Below are positions 10,825 through 18,381 of a stretch of DNA of 18,381 nucleotides, piece after piece (the stretch's first letter is position 1; each line of letters begins with the position of its first letter). This stretch comes from Planctomycetaceae bacterium (lineage in GTDB: Bacteria; Planctomycetota; Planctomycetia; Pirellulales; JAEUIK01): positions 1-18,381 of the forward strand of contig JAEUIK010000195.1 of NCBI GenBank assembly GCA_016793185.1. The letters are read 5' to 3'. The translations under genes were made by a program, and so were the position numbers. The notes below the pieces were generated by a model. The model ran no database searches and was not told the origin of the DNA. It worked only from the letters and a program-made list of their open reading frames with translations.

Positions 10825-13239
10825 ATGGCTCGTCGGTTCTCCCTGCTGATCTGGGGTCTCTGCGCCCCGGTACTGCTCGCGCGCGAATCAGCCCGCGCGG
10901 TCGCGGTCGAACTCCCCCCCGCCGCGTCGCGCCAGGTCGATTTCGCGGCCGACATCAAGCCCTTATTGGGGCGCTGCGTTCAGTGCCACGCCCGGGGACA
11001 GCGCAAGGGGGGCTTGCAGATCGAAACGCGCGAGACGCTGCTCAAAGGGGGCGACTCGGGGCCGGCGCTCATCGAGGGCAAGAGCGGCGCGAGTCATCTC
11101 ATCGAGCTTGTCGCGGCGGCCGATGCGGAAAGCCGGATGCCCCCGGAGGGAGAGCCCCTCACGGCCGAGCAGGTCGGGTTGCTCCGCGCCTGGATCGATC
11201 AGGGAGCGCCGTGGGAAGAAGGATTTCACTTTCCGCGGGGACCGGTGCCGGCGCCGTTGGCGCCGAGGAAGGTCACGGTACCCCCCGCGCCCGACGGTTC
11301 GATCAGCAACCATCCGCTCGATCGGCTGTTGGCGGCCTACTTGGCCAGCCAGAACGTGACGCCGACGTCGCTGGTGGACGATCGGACGTTTGCCCGGCGG
11401 GCTTATCTCGATTTGATCGGACTGCTGCCGACACCGGCGGAGGTACACGCCTTCGAGGCCGATACGGACCCGCACAAGCGCGAGCTACTCGCGCGACGCT
11501 TGCTCGACGATCGCCGCCGCTACACCGAGCATTGGCTGACCTTCTGGAACGATTGCCTTCGCAACGACTACACCGGCACCGGCTACATCGACGGCGGCCG
11601 CAAGCAGATCACCGGCTGGCTGCAGCAGTCCCTGTACGACAATGTCCCCTACGACGAGTTCGTCCGGCAGCTCGTCGCACCGACCGCCGAGAGCGAAGGC
11701 TTCATCAAGGGGATCGTCTGGCGGGGCGTGGTGAATGCGAGCCAGACCCCGCCCGTGCAGGCGGCGCAGAACGTCTCGCAGATCTTCCTCGGGATCAACC
11801 TCAAGTGCGCCTCGTGCCACGACAGCTTTATTAGTGATTGGAAGCTCACCGACGCCTATGGCCTGGCGGGCGTCTTTGCCGATGAGCCGCTCGAGATGCA
11901 CCGCTGTGACAAGCCGATCGGCGAGTTCGCGCCGCTCAAGTTTCTGTATCCCGAGCTCGGCGCGATCGACTCACAGGCCCCGCGCGCCGAGCGCCAACGG
12001 CAGGTCGCGGCTCTACTCACCAGCCCGCAGAACGGGCGTTTCGCCCGGACGATCGTCAATCGCCTGTGGGCCCGGCTATTGGGGCGCGGCTTTGTCGAGC
12101 CTGTCGACGAGATGGATAACCCGCCGTGGAGCGCCGACCTGTTGGATTGGCTGGCTGACGACTTCGTCCAGAACGGCTACGACGTGAAGCAGCTCTTGCT
12201 CCGCATCGTCACGTCGCAGGCCTACCAGCTGCCGAGCGTCGGCAGCGAAGCTGGCAGCGGCGCGGAGTTCGTCTTTCGCGGACCAGAGGTCCGGCGGATG
12301 TCGGCCGAGCAGTTCGTCGATGCGATCAGCGCGCTGACGGGCAGCTGGCAGGCGACACCCGCCACGGCGCCGATCCTCCCGGCCGCGAGCCCGTCGGCTG
12401 GGGCCGCCACCCCTTCGGCCGATGATACGCCCGACAGTGTGCCCGCCGAGGTGCTCAAGTTCCGCAGCGGAGTACTGACGCAGGGCGAGGCCCAGGTTGA
12501 CGTCGACGTGCGCGGCGCCCGGACGCTCTGGCTGATCGTCGGCGAGGGCGAGCATGGCGCCACGCTGGACTGGGCCGTGTGGGCCGAACCGACGCTCCAC
12601 GGACCCGCGGGCGCAACGTCGCTTCCGCAGCTCAAGTGGAAACAGGCAACTTCCGGCTATGGAAAAGTCCAGCTCGGCAAAAACGTCGTCGAAGGACCGC
12701 TCAAGCTGGCTGGCAAGAAGGTCGACGACGGTATCGGCACGCACGCCACGAGCGTGATCGTCTATGACTTGCCGCCCGGCACAGAGCGCTTCACGGCGCG
12801 CGTCGGGCCCGACGACGGAGCGCTCGCCAAGAGCAAGTCGGGGCACGAGCTCGAGTTCTTCGTTCTCACCGACGTGCAGGTGCGCGCGGCGCTCGTCGCG
12901 GCCGACCCGTTGATGCGGGCGTTGGGGCGGCAGAATCGCGAGCAAGTGCTGACACACCGCCCGTCTTTGGCGACGACGCTCGAAGCGTTGGAGCTGACCA
13001 ACGGCACGACGCTCGACGGCACGCTCAAGCAGGGGGCGGCCCAGTGGCTGGCACAACCCCGCGCCGGCGGCGCACGCGAGTTGATCACCAGCATCTTCGA
13101 ACGGGCCTTGAACCGCGAACCGACCGACGCGGAGCTGACGCTCGCTCTGGAACTGGTCGGCGAGAATGCATCGGCCGAAGGAGTCGAGGACCTGCTCTGG
13201 AGCATCGCGATGTTGCCGGAGTTCCAGTTGATATACTGA
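10825..13239 (+). CDS. Planctomycete cytochrome-like PSCyt1/DUF1549/DUF1553 protein with an inserted NPCBM-like domain
   Basis: A large exported protein of 804 residues. An N-terminal signal segment (about 1-27) is followed by a planctomycete cytochrome C domain with haem motif C51-x2-C54-H55 and a later MPP at 105-107 that may give the axial Met. DUF1549 follows (about 160-360, with NHPLDRLLAAYL and RRAYLDLIGLLPTPAE) and holds a second C328-x2-C331-H332 motif. DUF1553 starts at about 395 (LLTSPQNGRFARTIVNRLWARLLGRGFVEPVDE) and resumes at about 690-804 (DPLMRALGRQNREQVLTHRP). Between about 545 and 685 an NPCBM-like carbohydrate-binding module is inserted (VDVRGARTLWLIVGEGEHG, DDGIGTHATSVIVYDLPPG). 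The molecular role of these families is not settled; they occur with sulfatases and polysaccharide genes in planctomycetes, so surface or periplasmic redox or binding work on glycans is an inference. The Shine-Dalgarno is weak. The DUF1501 gene follows after 64 bp. Confidence 0.92.
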   Translation: MARRFSLLIWGLCAPVLLARESARAVAVELPPAASRQVDFAADIKPLLGRCVQCHARGQRKGGLQIETRETLLKGGDSGPALIEGKSGASHLIELVAAADAESRMPPEGEPLTAEQVGLLRAWIDQGAPWEEGFHFPRGPVPAPLAPRKVTVPPAPDGSISNHPLDRLLAAYLASQNVTPTSLVDDRTFARRAYLDLIGLLPTPAEVHAFEADTDPHKRELLARRLLDDRRRYTEHWLTFWNDCLRNDYTGTGYIDGGRKQITGWLQQSLYDNVPYDEFVRQLVAPTAESEGFIKGIVWRGVVNASQTPPVQAAQNVSQIFLGINLKCASCHDSFISDWKLTDAYGLAGVFADEPLEMHRCDKPIGEFAPLKFLYPELGAIDSQAPRAERQRQVAALLTSPQNGRFARTIVNRLWARLLGRGFVEPVDEMDNPPWSADLLDWLADDFVQNGYDVKQLLLRIVTSQAYQLPSVGSEAGSGAEFVFRGPEVRRMSAEQFVDAISALTGSWQATPATAPILPAASPSAGAATPSADDTPDSVPAEVLKFRSGVLTQGEAQVDVDVRGARTLWLIVGEGEHGATLDWAVWAEPTLHGPAGATSLPQLKWKQATSGYGKVQLGKNVVEGPLKLAGKKVDDGIGTHATSVIVYDLPPGTERFTARVGPDDGALAKSKSGHELEFFVLTDVQVRAALVAADPLMRALGRQNREQVLTHRPSLATTLEALELTNGTTLDGTLKQGAAQWLAQPRAGGARELITSIFERALNREPTDAELTLALELVGENASAEGVEDLLWSIAMLPEFQLIY

Positions 13240-13303
13240 GACGTGGAGGCGGCCGGCCAAGTCGCGCGCAGCGCGGCGCCGTTGCCGTCTGGAGGGGGGA
13301 TCG

Positions 13304-14737
13304 ATGGACCAGCCGAAGCTTGATGCCGAAACCATCGCCCGGCGCGATTTCTTGAAGGCCGCGGGCGCCGCGTCGCTGGCGGCCTGGGCGGCCGGAGAAC
13401 CGCGCCTGGTGCGCGCCGCCGAAGAAGCGCCCCGGGCGACGGCCGACACCTTGATCGTCCTCTGGATGGCGGGGGGGATGGCCCACACCGAAACGTTCGA
13501 TCCGAAACTCTACACGCCTTTCGAAGCCGGCCTGCCGAGCAATCGCGTGTTGAGCACGTTTCCCACGATCGATACGGCGGTCGACCACATCAAGTTTGCC
13601 GCCGGTTTCGAGAAGATCGCCCGCGTGATGGATCGCGGTGCTTTGGTGCGGTCGTATCAAGCGGGCGACCTGGGGTTCATTCTTCACTCGCGGCATCAGT
13701 ACCACTGGCACACCGGTTACGCTCCGCCGCAGACGGTGGCCGCGCCGCACATCGGCGCGTTCATCGCCCGCACCCTGGGCCCGGTCAATCCGGCCGTACC
13801 GGCGTTCATCGACATCGGCCAGCGTTTCGACGTCGGTGAGGGCGAGGAACTCAAGGCCTTCCATCAGGCCGGTTTCCTTGGCAGCGAGTACGGCCCATTC
13901 CTGATTCCGTTTCCCGACCAGGCGGTCGAGACGGTGCGTCCTCCGCGCGGGATGAGCGCCGAGCGCTTTGCCCGGCGCGAACAGTTCTATCGCACGCTGG
14001 TCAAATCGAGTCCCTGGGGCGACCGCGGCAGCGACTACCAGAAGGAATCGCTGCTCCGCTCGCTCGATAACGCCAACCGGCTGCTGAGCTCTTCGGCGGC
14101 ACAGGCGTTTGACCTGTCGCTCGAGCCGCGCGAGTCGTTCGAGAAGTACAACACCGGGCGCTTCGGCCAGGGGTGTCTCCTGGCACGTCGGTTGACCGAG
14201 GCGGGTGCGCGCTTCATCGAAGTCACCAGCGAGTACATTCCGTTCTTCAATTGGGACACCCACGACAACGGCCACACGCGGTTGGCCGAACTGAAGAAGC
14301 AGATCGACGGGCCCATCGCACAACTCGTGCTCGATCTCGAAGAGCGAAAGCTGCTGGACCGCACGCTGATCGTCGTGGCCAGCGAGTTCAGCCGCGACAT
14401 GATGCTCGAGGGGAAGCCCGACAACACGGTCAAGGATCAGGTGCAAGTGCCTGAAGTGATGACCGAGCTCAAGCACTACGGCATGCACCGCCACTTTACC
14501 GATGCCGGCTGTGTGCTGCTCTTCGGCGGCGGCATCGGCCGGGGCCAGCTCTATGGCAAGACCGCCGACGAGCGCCCCTGCAAGACCATCGAAGACCCGC
14601 TCGGAATCGAAGACCTGCACGCCACGCTCTATCGGGCGATGGGGATCTCGCCCAAGCTGGCCTACGAAATCGAGCAGCGACCGTTCTACGTGACCCGCGA
14701 CGGGCTGGGGAAGCCAGTCGAGCGGCTGTTCGGTTGA
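13304..14737 (+). CDS. DUF1501 (sulfatase-fold-like) protein with Tat signal
   Basis: A protein of 477 residues. The N-terminus carries a twin-arginine motif (R13-R14-DFLK) followed by an Ala-rich hydrophobic stretch (about 19-38), so it is predicted to be exported folded by the Tat route. The rest matches DUF1501: LIVLWMAGGMAHTETFDPK (50-68), FNWDTHDNGH, TLIVVASEFSRD, GCVLLFGGGIGRG and DLHATLYRAMGI near the end. The family is related in fold to alkaline phosphatase/sulfatase proteins, but its reaction is not established. DUF1501 genes typically follow PSCyt1/DUF1549/DUF1553 genes in planctomycetes, as here, and the two products probably work together. A strong Shine-Dalgarno (GGAGG at 13291-13295) lies 8 nt before the ATG and fixes the start. 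The gap to the sulfatase contains a strong hairpin. Confidence 0.93.
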   Translation: MDQPKLDAETIARRDFLKAAGAASLAAWAAGEPRLVRAAEEAPRATADTLIVLWMAGGMAHTETFDPKLYTPFEAGLPSNRVLSTFPTIDTAVDHIKFAAGFEKIARVMDRGALVRSYQAGDLGFILHSRHQYHWHTGYAPPQTVAAPHIGAFIARTLGPVNPAVPAFIDIGQRFDVGEGEELKAFHQAGFLGSEYGPFLIPFPDQAVETVRPPRGMSAERFARREQFYRTLVKSSPWGDRGSDYQKESLLRSLDNANRLLSSSAAQAFDLSLEPRESFEKYNTGRFGQGCLLARRLTEAGARFIEVTSEYIPFFNWDTHDNGHTRLAELKKQIDGPIAQLVLDLEERKLLDRTLIVVASEFSRDMMLEGKPDNTVKDQVQVPEVMTELKHYGMHRHFTDAGCVLLFGGGIGRGQLYGKTADERPCKTIEDPLGIEDLHATLYRAMGISPKLAYEIEQRPFYVTRDGLGKPVERLFG

Positions 14738-14753
14738 GGCCCTGGTCGGATGC

Positions 14754-14773
14754 GCCGCGCCTTGAGGCGCGGC
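14754..14773 (+). repeat. Perfect 8 bp hairpin between the DUF1501 gene and the sulfatase
   Basis: GCCGCGCC-TTGA-GGCGCGGC is a perfect inverted repeat beginning 17 bp after the DUF1501 stop. No T-run follows on either strand, so it is not a classical terminator. It may stabilise the upstream message, lower expression of the sulfatase, or be a copy of a dispersed palindromic element. Confidence 0.6.
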
Positions 14774-14842
14774 CGCCGGGCGGGCTGGCGGGTCTCCCTC
14801 GATCGTGGAGCCCGAGCGCGGCGACTGCTACAAACCCTTTCC

Positions 14843-14846
14843 GAGG
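14843..14846 (+). promoter_or_regulatory. Ribosome binding site fixing the sulfatase start
   Basis: GAGG lies 7 nt before the ATG at 14854. The open frame extends upstream to a TTG at 14734, but the upstream 40 codons encode no signal peptide and would overlap the DUF1501 stop and the hairpin. A typical signal peptide begins only at the ATG. Confidence 0.7.
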
Positions 14847-14853
14847 TCGCCTC

Positions 14854-16605
14854 ATGCGAGCCATGATCTGGTTGTTATGCGTGGGCTGGTTGGGCTGGGA
14901 ATCGACTGCGGTCGCCGCCGACGCGCCGCCTCGTGCTGACCGCCCCAACGTGATCATGATCCTGACCGACGATCAGGGTTACGGCGATCTGGGAGTGCAT
15001 GGCAACACCGTCGTGCGGACGCCGCATCTCGATCGGCTCGCCGGCGAGAGCGTGGCGCTCGACCGCTTTCACGTCTGTCCGGTCTGCGCGCCGACGCGCA
15101 CCAGCCTGCTGACTGGCCGCTACCATTTGCGCACGGGCGCCATCGACACCTATCTCGGTCGGGCGCTGATCGATCCCGACGAAGTCACGCTGGCCGAGGT
15201 GCTGCGGGGGGCGGGCTACCGCACGGGGCTGTTTGGCAAGTGGCACCTGGGTGACGATTTTCCCCGCCGACCGATCGATCAGGGGTTCGAGCAGGCTGTG
15301 TGGCATCGCGGCGGGGGCATCGGCCAGGCCGCCGATCCCCCCGGGAACTCCTACTTCAATCCCGTGTTGCACGAAAACGGCGGCGACCGGAAGTATGAGG
15401 GGTATTGCAGCGACATCTTTACGACGGCGGCGATCGGCTTCGTCGAGCAGCATCGGCGCGAGCCCTTTTTCGCCTACCTGGCGTTCAATTGTCCACATAC
15501 GCCGCTCGAGGTCGCCGACGAGCTGGTCGAGCCCTATCGGCAGGCGGACTTTCCCGCGGTCGAGGCACGCAACGCCCAGGGGGCGCGACGCCTGACGCCC
15601 GATCGCGAGACGACGGCGCGAATCTATGCGATGGTGTCGAACATCGACGATAACGTCGGCCGGCTGCTCAAGCGCCTCGACGAGCTGCAACTGGCCGAAA
15701 ACACGATCGTCGTGTTTCTGACTGACAACGGGCCGCAACAACCGCGGTACAACGCTGGCCTGCGCGACCTCAAGGGGACCGTCTTCGACGGCGGTATTCG
15801 CGTTCCCTGCTATCTGCGCTGGACCGGGCATTGGGATGCCGGTCGCCGGATCGACTATCCCGCCGCGCATATCGACCTGCTGCCAACCTTGCTCGCGGCT
15901 TGCGGCGTCGCGCCCCCGCAAGTCGCCCTCGACGGCCAGAACCTGCTCGGCTTGCTCGCAGGCGAAGCGGCGTCCGGACCCGAGCGGATTCTCTTCTTTC
16001 AATGGCATCGGGGAGACGTGCCGGAGCGCGGTCGGGCGTGCGCCGTGCGCGATGCGCGTTACAAGCTTGTGCAGCCGTTCGGCCAGCAGGAGAAGTACGC
16101 GGCCGACGAAGCGCGGTGGATGCTGTTCGATCTGAGCGACGATCCCGGCGAGACGAATGATCGCGCGGCCGAACTTCCCGCCGAGGTGGCCCGTCTGCGC
16201 CAGGCCTACGAGGCCTGGTTCGCCGACGTCACGAGCACGCGCGGATTTGCCCCGCAGCGGATCTTTCTGGGCGCTCCCGAGCAACCGCAAGTGACGCTCA
16301 CGCGCCAGGATTGGCGCGGTCCCGCGGCGGGCTGGACGCCGCGGAGCGTCGGCCACTGGGAAGTGCAGGTCGTCCGCGCCGGCGACTATCGTATCACGGT
16401 CCGGCTGGCGCCGCTGGCCGACATCTCCGAGCTGAAATTATCGATCCAGGATCGGCAGTTCACGGCGCAGGTGCCCGCGACGAGTGAGTCGATCGTGTTC
16501 GAGCGCGTGGCGCTTGCACCGGGAGCAGGCCGGCTCGAGGCCGCGATCGCTCATCCGCAGGGGGTGGCGGGCGCCACCTATGTGGACGTTGAGCCGGCGA
16601 ACTGA
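14854..16605 (+). CDS. Secreted arylsulfatase-type sulfatase (formylglycine-dependent)
   Basis: The enzyme hydrolyses sulfate esters outside the cytoplasm; 583 residues from the ATG chosen here. The signal peptide spans about 1-22 (IWLLCVGWLGWESTAVAA). The sulfatase signature C78-A-P-T-R-T-S-L-L-T-G supplies the Cys that is oxidised to formylglycine. Metal and active-site motifs are present: D39-D40 (LTDDQGYGD), K129 and H131 (FGKWHLG), H215 (CPHTP), D291-N292 (LTDNG) and K307 (DLKGTVFDGGIRVP). Beyond the catalytic fold (to about 465) lies a beta-rich tail (about 475-583, GHWEVQVVRAGDYRITVRL) of a kind seen in some planctomycete sulfatases. The substrate cannot be predicted from the sequence; a sulfated polysaccharide is likely from context. 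It follows the DUF1501 gene by 116 bp on the same strand. The formylglycine-generating enzyme is not in the window. Confidence 0.94.
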   Translation: MRAMIWLLCVGWLGWESTAVAADAPPRADRPNVIMILTDDQGYGDLGVHGNTVVRTPHLDRLAGESVALDRFHVCPVCAPTRTSLLTGRYHLRTGAIDTYLGRALIDPDEVTLAEVLRGAGYRTGLFGKWHLGDDFPRRPIDQGFEQAVWHRGGGIGQAADPPGNSYFNPVLHENGGDRKYEGYCSDIFTTAAIGFVEQHRREPFFAYLAFNCPHTPLEVADELVEPYRQADFPAVEARNAQGARRLTPDRETTARIYAMVSNIDDNVGRLLKRLDELQLAENTIVVFLTDNGPQQPRYNAGLRDLKGTVFDGGIRVPCYLRWTGHWDAGRRIDYPAAHIDLLPTLLAACGVAPPQVALDGQNLLGLLAGEAASGPERILFFQWHRGDVPERGRACAVRDARYKLVQPFGQQEKYAADEARWMLFDLSDDPGETNDRAAELPAEVARLRQAYEAWFADVTSTRGFAPQRIFLGAPEQPQVTLTRQDWRGPAAGWTPRSVGHWEVQVVRAGDYRITVRLAPLADISELKLSIQDRQFTAQVPATSESIVFERVALAPGAGRLEAAIAHPQGVAGATYVDVEPAN

Positions 16606-16748
16606 CAAGCTGCCAGTCTTCGCCAAAGCTTAACGCCATCTTCACGCGTGCTGCCTTCCGCGCGGCACCAGTTCGTTTGCGCCGAATCTTCAGCGGCCCT
16701 TCATCATTTACACACAATGCAGCAGTACTGTGCCGCCTGCTTGCTGCC

Positions 16749-16793
16749 GGACGGCGACCGCTTGGCCGTCCCCGCGCTGCGAGCGTCGCGGGG
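16749..16793 (+). promoter_or_regulatory. Two adjacent hairpins in the leader of the PEP-CTERM gene
   Basis: GGACGGC/GCCGTCC (16749-16755 with 16765-16771) and CCCCGCG/CGCGGGG (16770-16776 with 16787-16793) are perfect 7 bp stems. They share two bases, so they may be alternative or stacked. They end 44 bp before the start codon. No promoter could be fixed in the 232 bp gap after the sulfatase. A role as leader structure is inference; no T-run makes it a terminator for the sulfatase. Confidence 0.35.
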
Positions 16794-16837
16794 GCAGGGA
16801 AACCGCTTCTTGGCCGACCCTGAAACAGGAGTAGTTA

Positions 16838-17947
16838 ATGATGCCATCTGTGTCGAAGTTGTACCTGGCCCTTGTCGGATTGTCCGTCGCGTCGTCGACG
16901 GCTTTCGGCGTGCAGCCCCGCATCAGCGAGATCTATTTCAATCCGCCGGGGAATCCCGACGTCACGTCGACCGGCCTCGAGTACATCGAGCTGTACGCTG
17001 GAATCAACCAGTCGCTCGACAACTACTACCTGATCGCGCTCGAGAACGAGAACGACGAGTTCAACTCGCAGAATCCCGGACAGATCGAGAACATCTTCGA
17101 TTTGACGGGCATGTCGACCGGCTCCAACGGCTACATGGTGCTGGCCATGAAGAACTCCCCCTACCCGCAACTCAGCAGCGTGGCCTTTTCCGTCGCCGTA
17201 CCGGTGATTCCGGCACAGCCGACCCCGGCCGAGAGCCTGAAGGTGCTGGCCAGCGGCGCCCACGCCTATGTCAATCGCGATAGCGGCAACGGCTTCGGCA
17301 GCGGCATCACCAGCAGCATCGGCCACACCGGCCAATCGGCCGAGCTCGAAGGCTCCGGCGCTTCCTACCTCTTGATCCATGTCGACACCATGGCCGGCGG
17401 CGTCGCCCCGGTCCTGAACGACGATCTCGATCTCGATAACGATGGCTTCGACGGCCTCCCCACGGGCTGGTCGATCGTCGACAGCATCGCCGTGTTGGGT
17501 GAAGCAGGCGAGGGTTACGCCCGCTTCTATGCGGACGTCGTCTTCGCGCCGGGAGCGATTGCTGGCCCGCCGGGCGGCATTGAGCCGGGCGCCACCTACG
17601 TCAACACCACGCCCACTCTCAACGAGATCGAGTACGTTGGCCGCGTCGGACCGAACGACGGGGCATCGAACTGGATGGTCACGAACCTGACCAACGACTC
17701 CCGTAGCGGGTATACGAACGCCTTGCGGAACTATGCCGTCTCAGGCGATCACGCGAACGAAAGCAACCCCGAGGTCTGGGTCGGCAACGTCTCGCAGCCT
17801 GCCGGCTTCCCGTACGGCACGGACATCACCGTGACCCTGGGGGGCCCGAACGTGAACTTCGTCGTCCCCGAGCCAGGGAGCTTCGCCCTGGCGTCGATCG
17901 GTGGCGCCGCGGTGCTGTTAGGCCTCTGGCGTCGTCGCGCGGTCTGA
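16838..17947 (+). CDS. PEP-CTERM sorted exported protein with lamin-tail-like N-terminal region
   Basis: A protein of 369 residues with a signal peptide (about 1-24) and a C-terminal PEP-CTERM anchor: VPEP at 343-346, a hydrophobic segment (about 349-363) and a terminal RRRAV. In this system an exosortase/EpsH-type enzyme cuts near the PEP motif and sorts the protein to the surface or matrix. The segment after the signal (ISEIYFNPPGNP...YIELYAG, about 28-55) looks like the start of a lamin-tail domain, seen in many exported bacterial proteins. The middle (about 130-330) is rich in Gly, Asn, Asp and Ser and includes an acidic stretch DDLDLDNDGFDG that could bind calcium. Its function is unknown. 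The Shine-Dalgarno AGGAG (16827-16831) lies 6 nt before the first of two tandem ATGs. No exosortase gene is nearby. A strong terminator follows. Confidence 0.9.
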   Translation: MMPSVSKLYLALVGLSVASSTAFGVQPRISEIYFNPPGNPDVTSTGLEYIELYAGINQSLDNYYLIALENENDEFNSQNPGQIENIFDLTGMSTGSNGYMVLAMKNSPYPQLSSVAFSVAVPVIPAQPTPAESLKVLASGAHAYVNRDSGNGFGSGITSSIGHTGQSAELEGSGASYLLIHVDTMAGGVAPVLNDDLDLDNDGFDGLPTGWSIVDSIAVLGEAGEGYARFYADVVFAPGAIAGPPGGIEPGATYVNTTPTLNEIEYVGRVGPNDGASNWMVTNLTNDSRSGYTNALRNYAVSGDHANESNPEVWVGNVSQPAGFPYGTDITVTLGGPNVNFVVPEPGSFALASIGGAAVLLGLWRRRAV

Positions 17948-17981
17948 GCCGCACTGTTGTCGAACACATGAAGTCGATCGA

Positions 17982-18027
17982 GCCGGCCGGGCGTCACCAT
18001 GCGTGGCGCTCGGCCGGTCTTGTTTTG
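17982..18027 (+). terminator. Rho-independent terminator of the PEP-CTERM gene
   Basis: A 15 bp stem (17983-17997 with 18003-18017, two G-T pairs) with a 5 nt loop is followed by TCTTGTTTTG. It lies between convergent genes and serves the plus strand; no comparable T-run is seen on the minus-strand side. Confidence 0.88.
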
Positions 18028-18030
18028 TGC

Positions 18031-18381
18031 TCACGCCACTTGCCGCCGGCGGCGCGGGTTGGCATAGAGAACTTCGGCCAAGAGCGCGGGCGAGCCCTGC
18101 CAGCCGGCCGCGCGCTCGAAATGCCACTCGCGATGCGTCGGCACGAACCGCTCATCCAGCGGCCAGGGATCGAACGGGTCGTGCCCGAGTGCGGAGACCA
18201 GTTTCGACGAGTCCATCGTCACGTTGCCGGCCCGGGGCGGAATCGGTCCCGCCTCGACGCGCGGACACCCCTGCAGGTGGCGCGGATCGTATCCGCCGAC
18301 CCGATTAACGATTTGCGCGATCTGATAGAGGGTCAGGCGGCGCGGTCCACCGGCGTGAAAGAGTCCGCGCAGATCGTCGCG
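18031..18381 (-). CDS. RmlD-like sugar-nucleotide reductase/epimerase, C-terminal part
   Basis: This frame enters from the right edge, and its start is outside the window; 116 residues and the stop are visible. The segment GLFHAGGPRRLTLYQIAQIV, then PRAGNVTMDSSKL and ALGHDPFDPWPL, matches the C-terminal part of RmlD/dTDP-4-dehydrorhamnose reductase and related extended short-chain dehydrogenases, where a DSSKL stretch follows the substrate-binding loop. The nucleotide-binding fold and catalytic Tyr-Lys pair lie outside the window. The last 45 residues, with a basic end (NPRRRRQVA), are specific to this protein or a subfamily. The likely role is making or modifying an activated sugar for surface polysaccharide, from family knowledge only. 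It is convergent with the PEP-CTERM gene. Confidence 0.75.
   Translation of the reverse strand, partial: RDDLRGLFHAGGPRRLTLYQIAQIVNRVGGYDPRHLQGCPRVEAGPIPPRAGNVTMDSSKLVSALGHDPFDPWPLDERFVPTHREWHFERAAGWQGSPALLAEVLYANPRRRRQVA

Noticed and set aside
14734..14853. TTG start that would lengthen the sulfatase by 40 residues
   Set aside because: The extra residues do not look like a signal peptide and overlap the DUF1501 stop; the ATG at 14854 has a Shine-Dalgarno and is followed by a typical signal peptide.
16648..17283. 211-codon plus-strand frame overlapping the PEP-CTERM gene
   Set aside because: It overlaps a gene with clear signal peptide and PEP-CTERM end, and its translation is Arg-rich with no domain.

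Overview
The window looks like chromosome from a high-GC planctomycete, probably of the Pirellulales type. The support is a set of family signatures seen together: a zinc-ribbon/transmembrane/serine-protease protein, a planctomycete cytochrome (PSCyt1/DUF1549/DUF1553) gene followed by a DUF1501 gene and a sulfatase, and a PEP-CTERM protein. The taxon is inferred from these families; no rRNA or other taxonomic marker is present. I see no tRNA, rRNA, CRISPR array, insertion sequence or phage gene.

Layout. (1) 1-904, minus: truncated N-terminal part of a membrane-anchored trypsin/HtrA-like protease. (2) 1231-7309, minus: gltB-gltD, the two subunits of NADPH glutamate synthase, overlapping by 8 bp. 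(3) 7488-8498, minus: a LysR-type regulator just upstream of gltB. (4) 9093-10613, plus: an ammonium transporter (amt), divergent from lysR across a 594 bp gap. That gap holds a good sigma-54 promoter match and a leader with several hairpins; a strong terminator follows amt. (5) 10825-16605, plus: a three-gene set made of a large haem-motif PSCyt1/DUF1549/DUF1553 protein with an inserted NPCBM-like domain, a Tat-exported DUF1501 protein, and a secreted formylglycine sulfatase. (6) 16838-17947, plus: a PEP-CTERM protein with a lamin-tail-like N-terminal region, ending in a strong terminator. (7) 18031-18381, minus: C-terminal end of an RmlD-like sugar-nucleotide reductase.

How the genes may work together. 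Genes 2-4 form a nitrogen-assimilation block. Amt brings in ammonium, GltBD turns glutamine plus 2-oxoglutarate into glutamate, and the regulator between them, like the sigma-54 site before amt, suggests nitrogen control. Glutamine synthetase and PII/GlnK are not in the window. Genes 5 fit the planctomycete pattern of exported cytochrome-like/DUF1501 pairs next to sulfatases, thought to act on sulfated polysaccharides; the substrate cannot be read from the sequence. The PEP-CTERM protein is probably surface-sorted by an exosortase encoded elsewhere.

The observations most worth a second look are the sigma-54 site and hairpin-rich leader of amt, the NPCBM-like insertion that splits the DUF1553 region with its halves apparently in swapped order, and the perfect hairpin between the DUF1501 gene and the sulfatase. 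I found no clearly new multi-gene system.
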